A stretch of 57,240 bases of DNA. It comes from Prevotellaceae bacterium UBA2744. GTDB taxonomy: Bacteria > Bacteroidota > Bacteroidia > Bacteroidales > Bacteroidaceae. Under the pieces are notes generated by a model. It saw only the letters and a program-made list of their open reading frames with translations. It was not told the origin of the DNA and searched no databases. Below, piece by piece: positions 57,107 to 57,240 of the stretch. The stretch's first letter is position 1. Every line of letters starts with the position of its first letter. Both the position numbers and the translations under genes were made by a program. The DNA is taken from positions 1 to 57,240 of the forward strand of contig DEJQ01000006.1 in NCBI GenBank assembly GCA_002353575.1. The letters are read 5' to 3'.

Positions 57107-57240
57107 ATGGGAGCAATAAAAATAGAAGAGCTGCTGGAGGAAAAGCGGATAGGCAAGGTAAGGAAGGCTACCGACAGTTTAAACAGACTGACGGAAACAA
57201 TGAAGGGCCTCGTCGAGGAGGTGGAGAGGCTAAAAGAGGA
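57107..57240 (+). CDS. Probable tape measure protein (5' part only)
   Basis: Frame open from the ATG at 57107 to the window end: 44 residues of charged helix (IEELLEEKRIGKVRKA, then LTETMKGLVEEVERLKE), a likely coiled coil. The place right after the tail chaperone pair is that of the tape measure gene. The rest is outside the window. Confidence 0.55.
   Translation, partial: MGAIKIEELLEEKRIGKVRKATDSLNRLTETMKGLVEEVERLKE

Overview
The window looks like a Bacteroidales chromosome, most probably Prevotella or a close relative. The support is repeated Bacteroidetes-type promoters (TTTG, 19-20 bp, TAnnTTTG), A-rich translation leaders without Shine-Dalgarno sites, a fermentative gene set (pyruvate:ferredoxin oxidoreductase, Na+-pumping decarboxylase, Rnf) and family-level protein resemblance. 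The genus is an inference.

Layout. Bases 1-1200 hold the end of a mobile or phage-like segment: a truncated DNA adenine methylase, a divergent thymidylate-synthase-fold enzyme with an Asp where dUMP-specific enzymes have Asn, a terminator and three copies of an 11-bp repeat. Bases 1300-37700 are ordinary chromosome: a Crp/Fnr-M3 peptidase-lipoprotein-dCMP deaminase-CtpA operon; an AAA ATPase; nifJ/por; oadGAB; class II fructose-bisphosphate aldolase; a two-gene polysaccharide export/sugar transferase unit; rseC-rnfBCDGEA; a three-gene glycogen operon; a second Crp/Fnr regulator; an NhaD-MiaA-lipid kinase operon behind tRNA-Gly(CCC); recF with a DUF721/DciA-like gene; a decayed alpha/beta hydrolase; and a HAD phosphatase. 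PFOR, oxaloacetate decarboxylase and Rnf together suggest energy conservation through reduced ferredoxin and a sodium gradient.

From about 37.8 kb to the right edge lies the left part of a transposable (Mu/B3-like) prophage. It has a LexA-like S24 repressor on the minus strand, an opposing early promoter with an operator inside it, an HTH gene, MuA- and MuB-like transposition genes, a RecA-fold ATPase, GemA-like and Gam-like genes and two further early genes ending at a strong terminator (45.3 kb). Late genes diverge from about 52.45 kb. Leftward are small and large terminase, gp36-like, DUF935 portal, a multidomain minor head protein, a DUF4406 gene and the gpG morphogenesis protein. Rightward are prohead protease/scaffold, major capsid protein, a putative spanin, a tail tube, a frameshifting tail chaperone pair and the start of a probable tape measure gene. 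No sheath gene lies between tail tube and chaperones, so a siphovirus tail is likely.

The most unusual structure is a family of short GC-rich hairpins with a conserved 3' tail. About a dozen copies are scattered between, and sometimes inside, prophage genes. Their stems covary and all copies point the same way regardless of gene direction. Other notable signals are the complete repressor/operator/promoter layout, an exact 30-bp repeat flanking the repressor's DNA-binding domain, two phased repeat arrays near the prophage edge, paired palindromes at the divergent late promoter and a CCCTTTT frameshift site.
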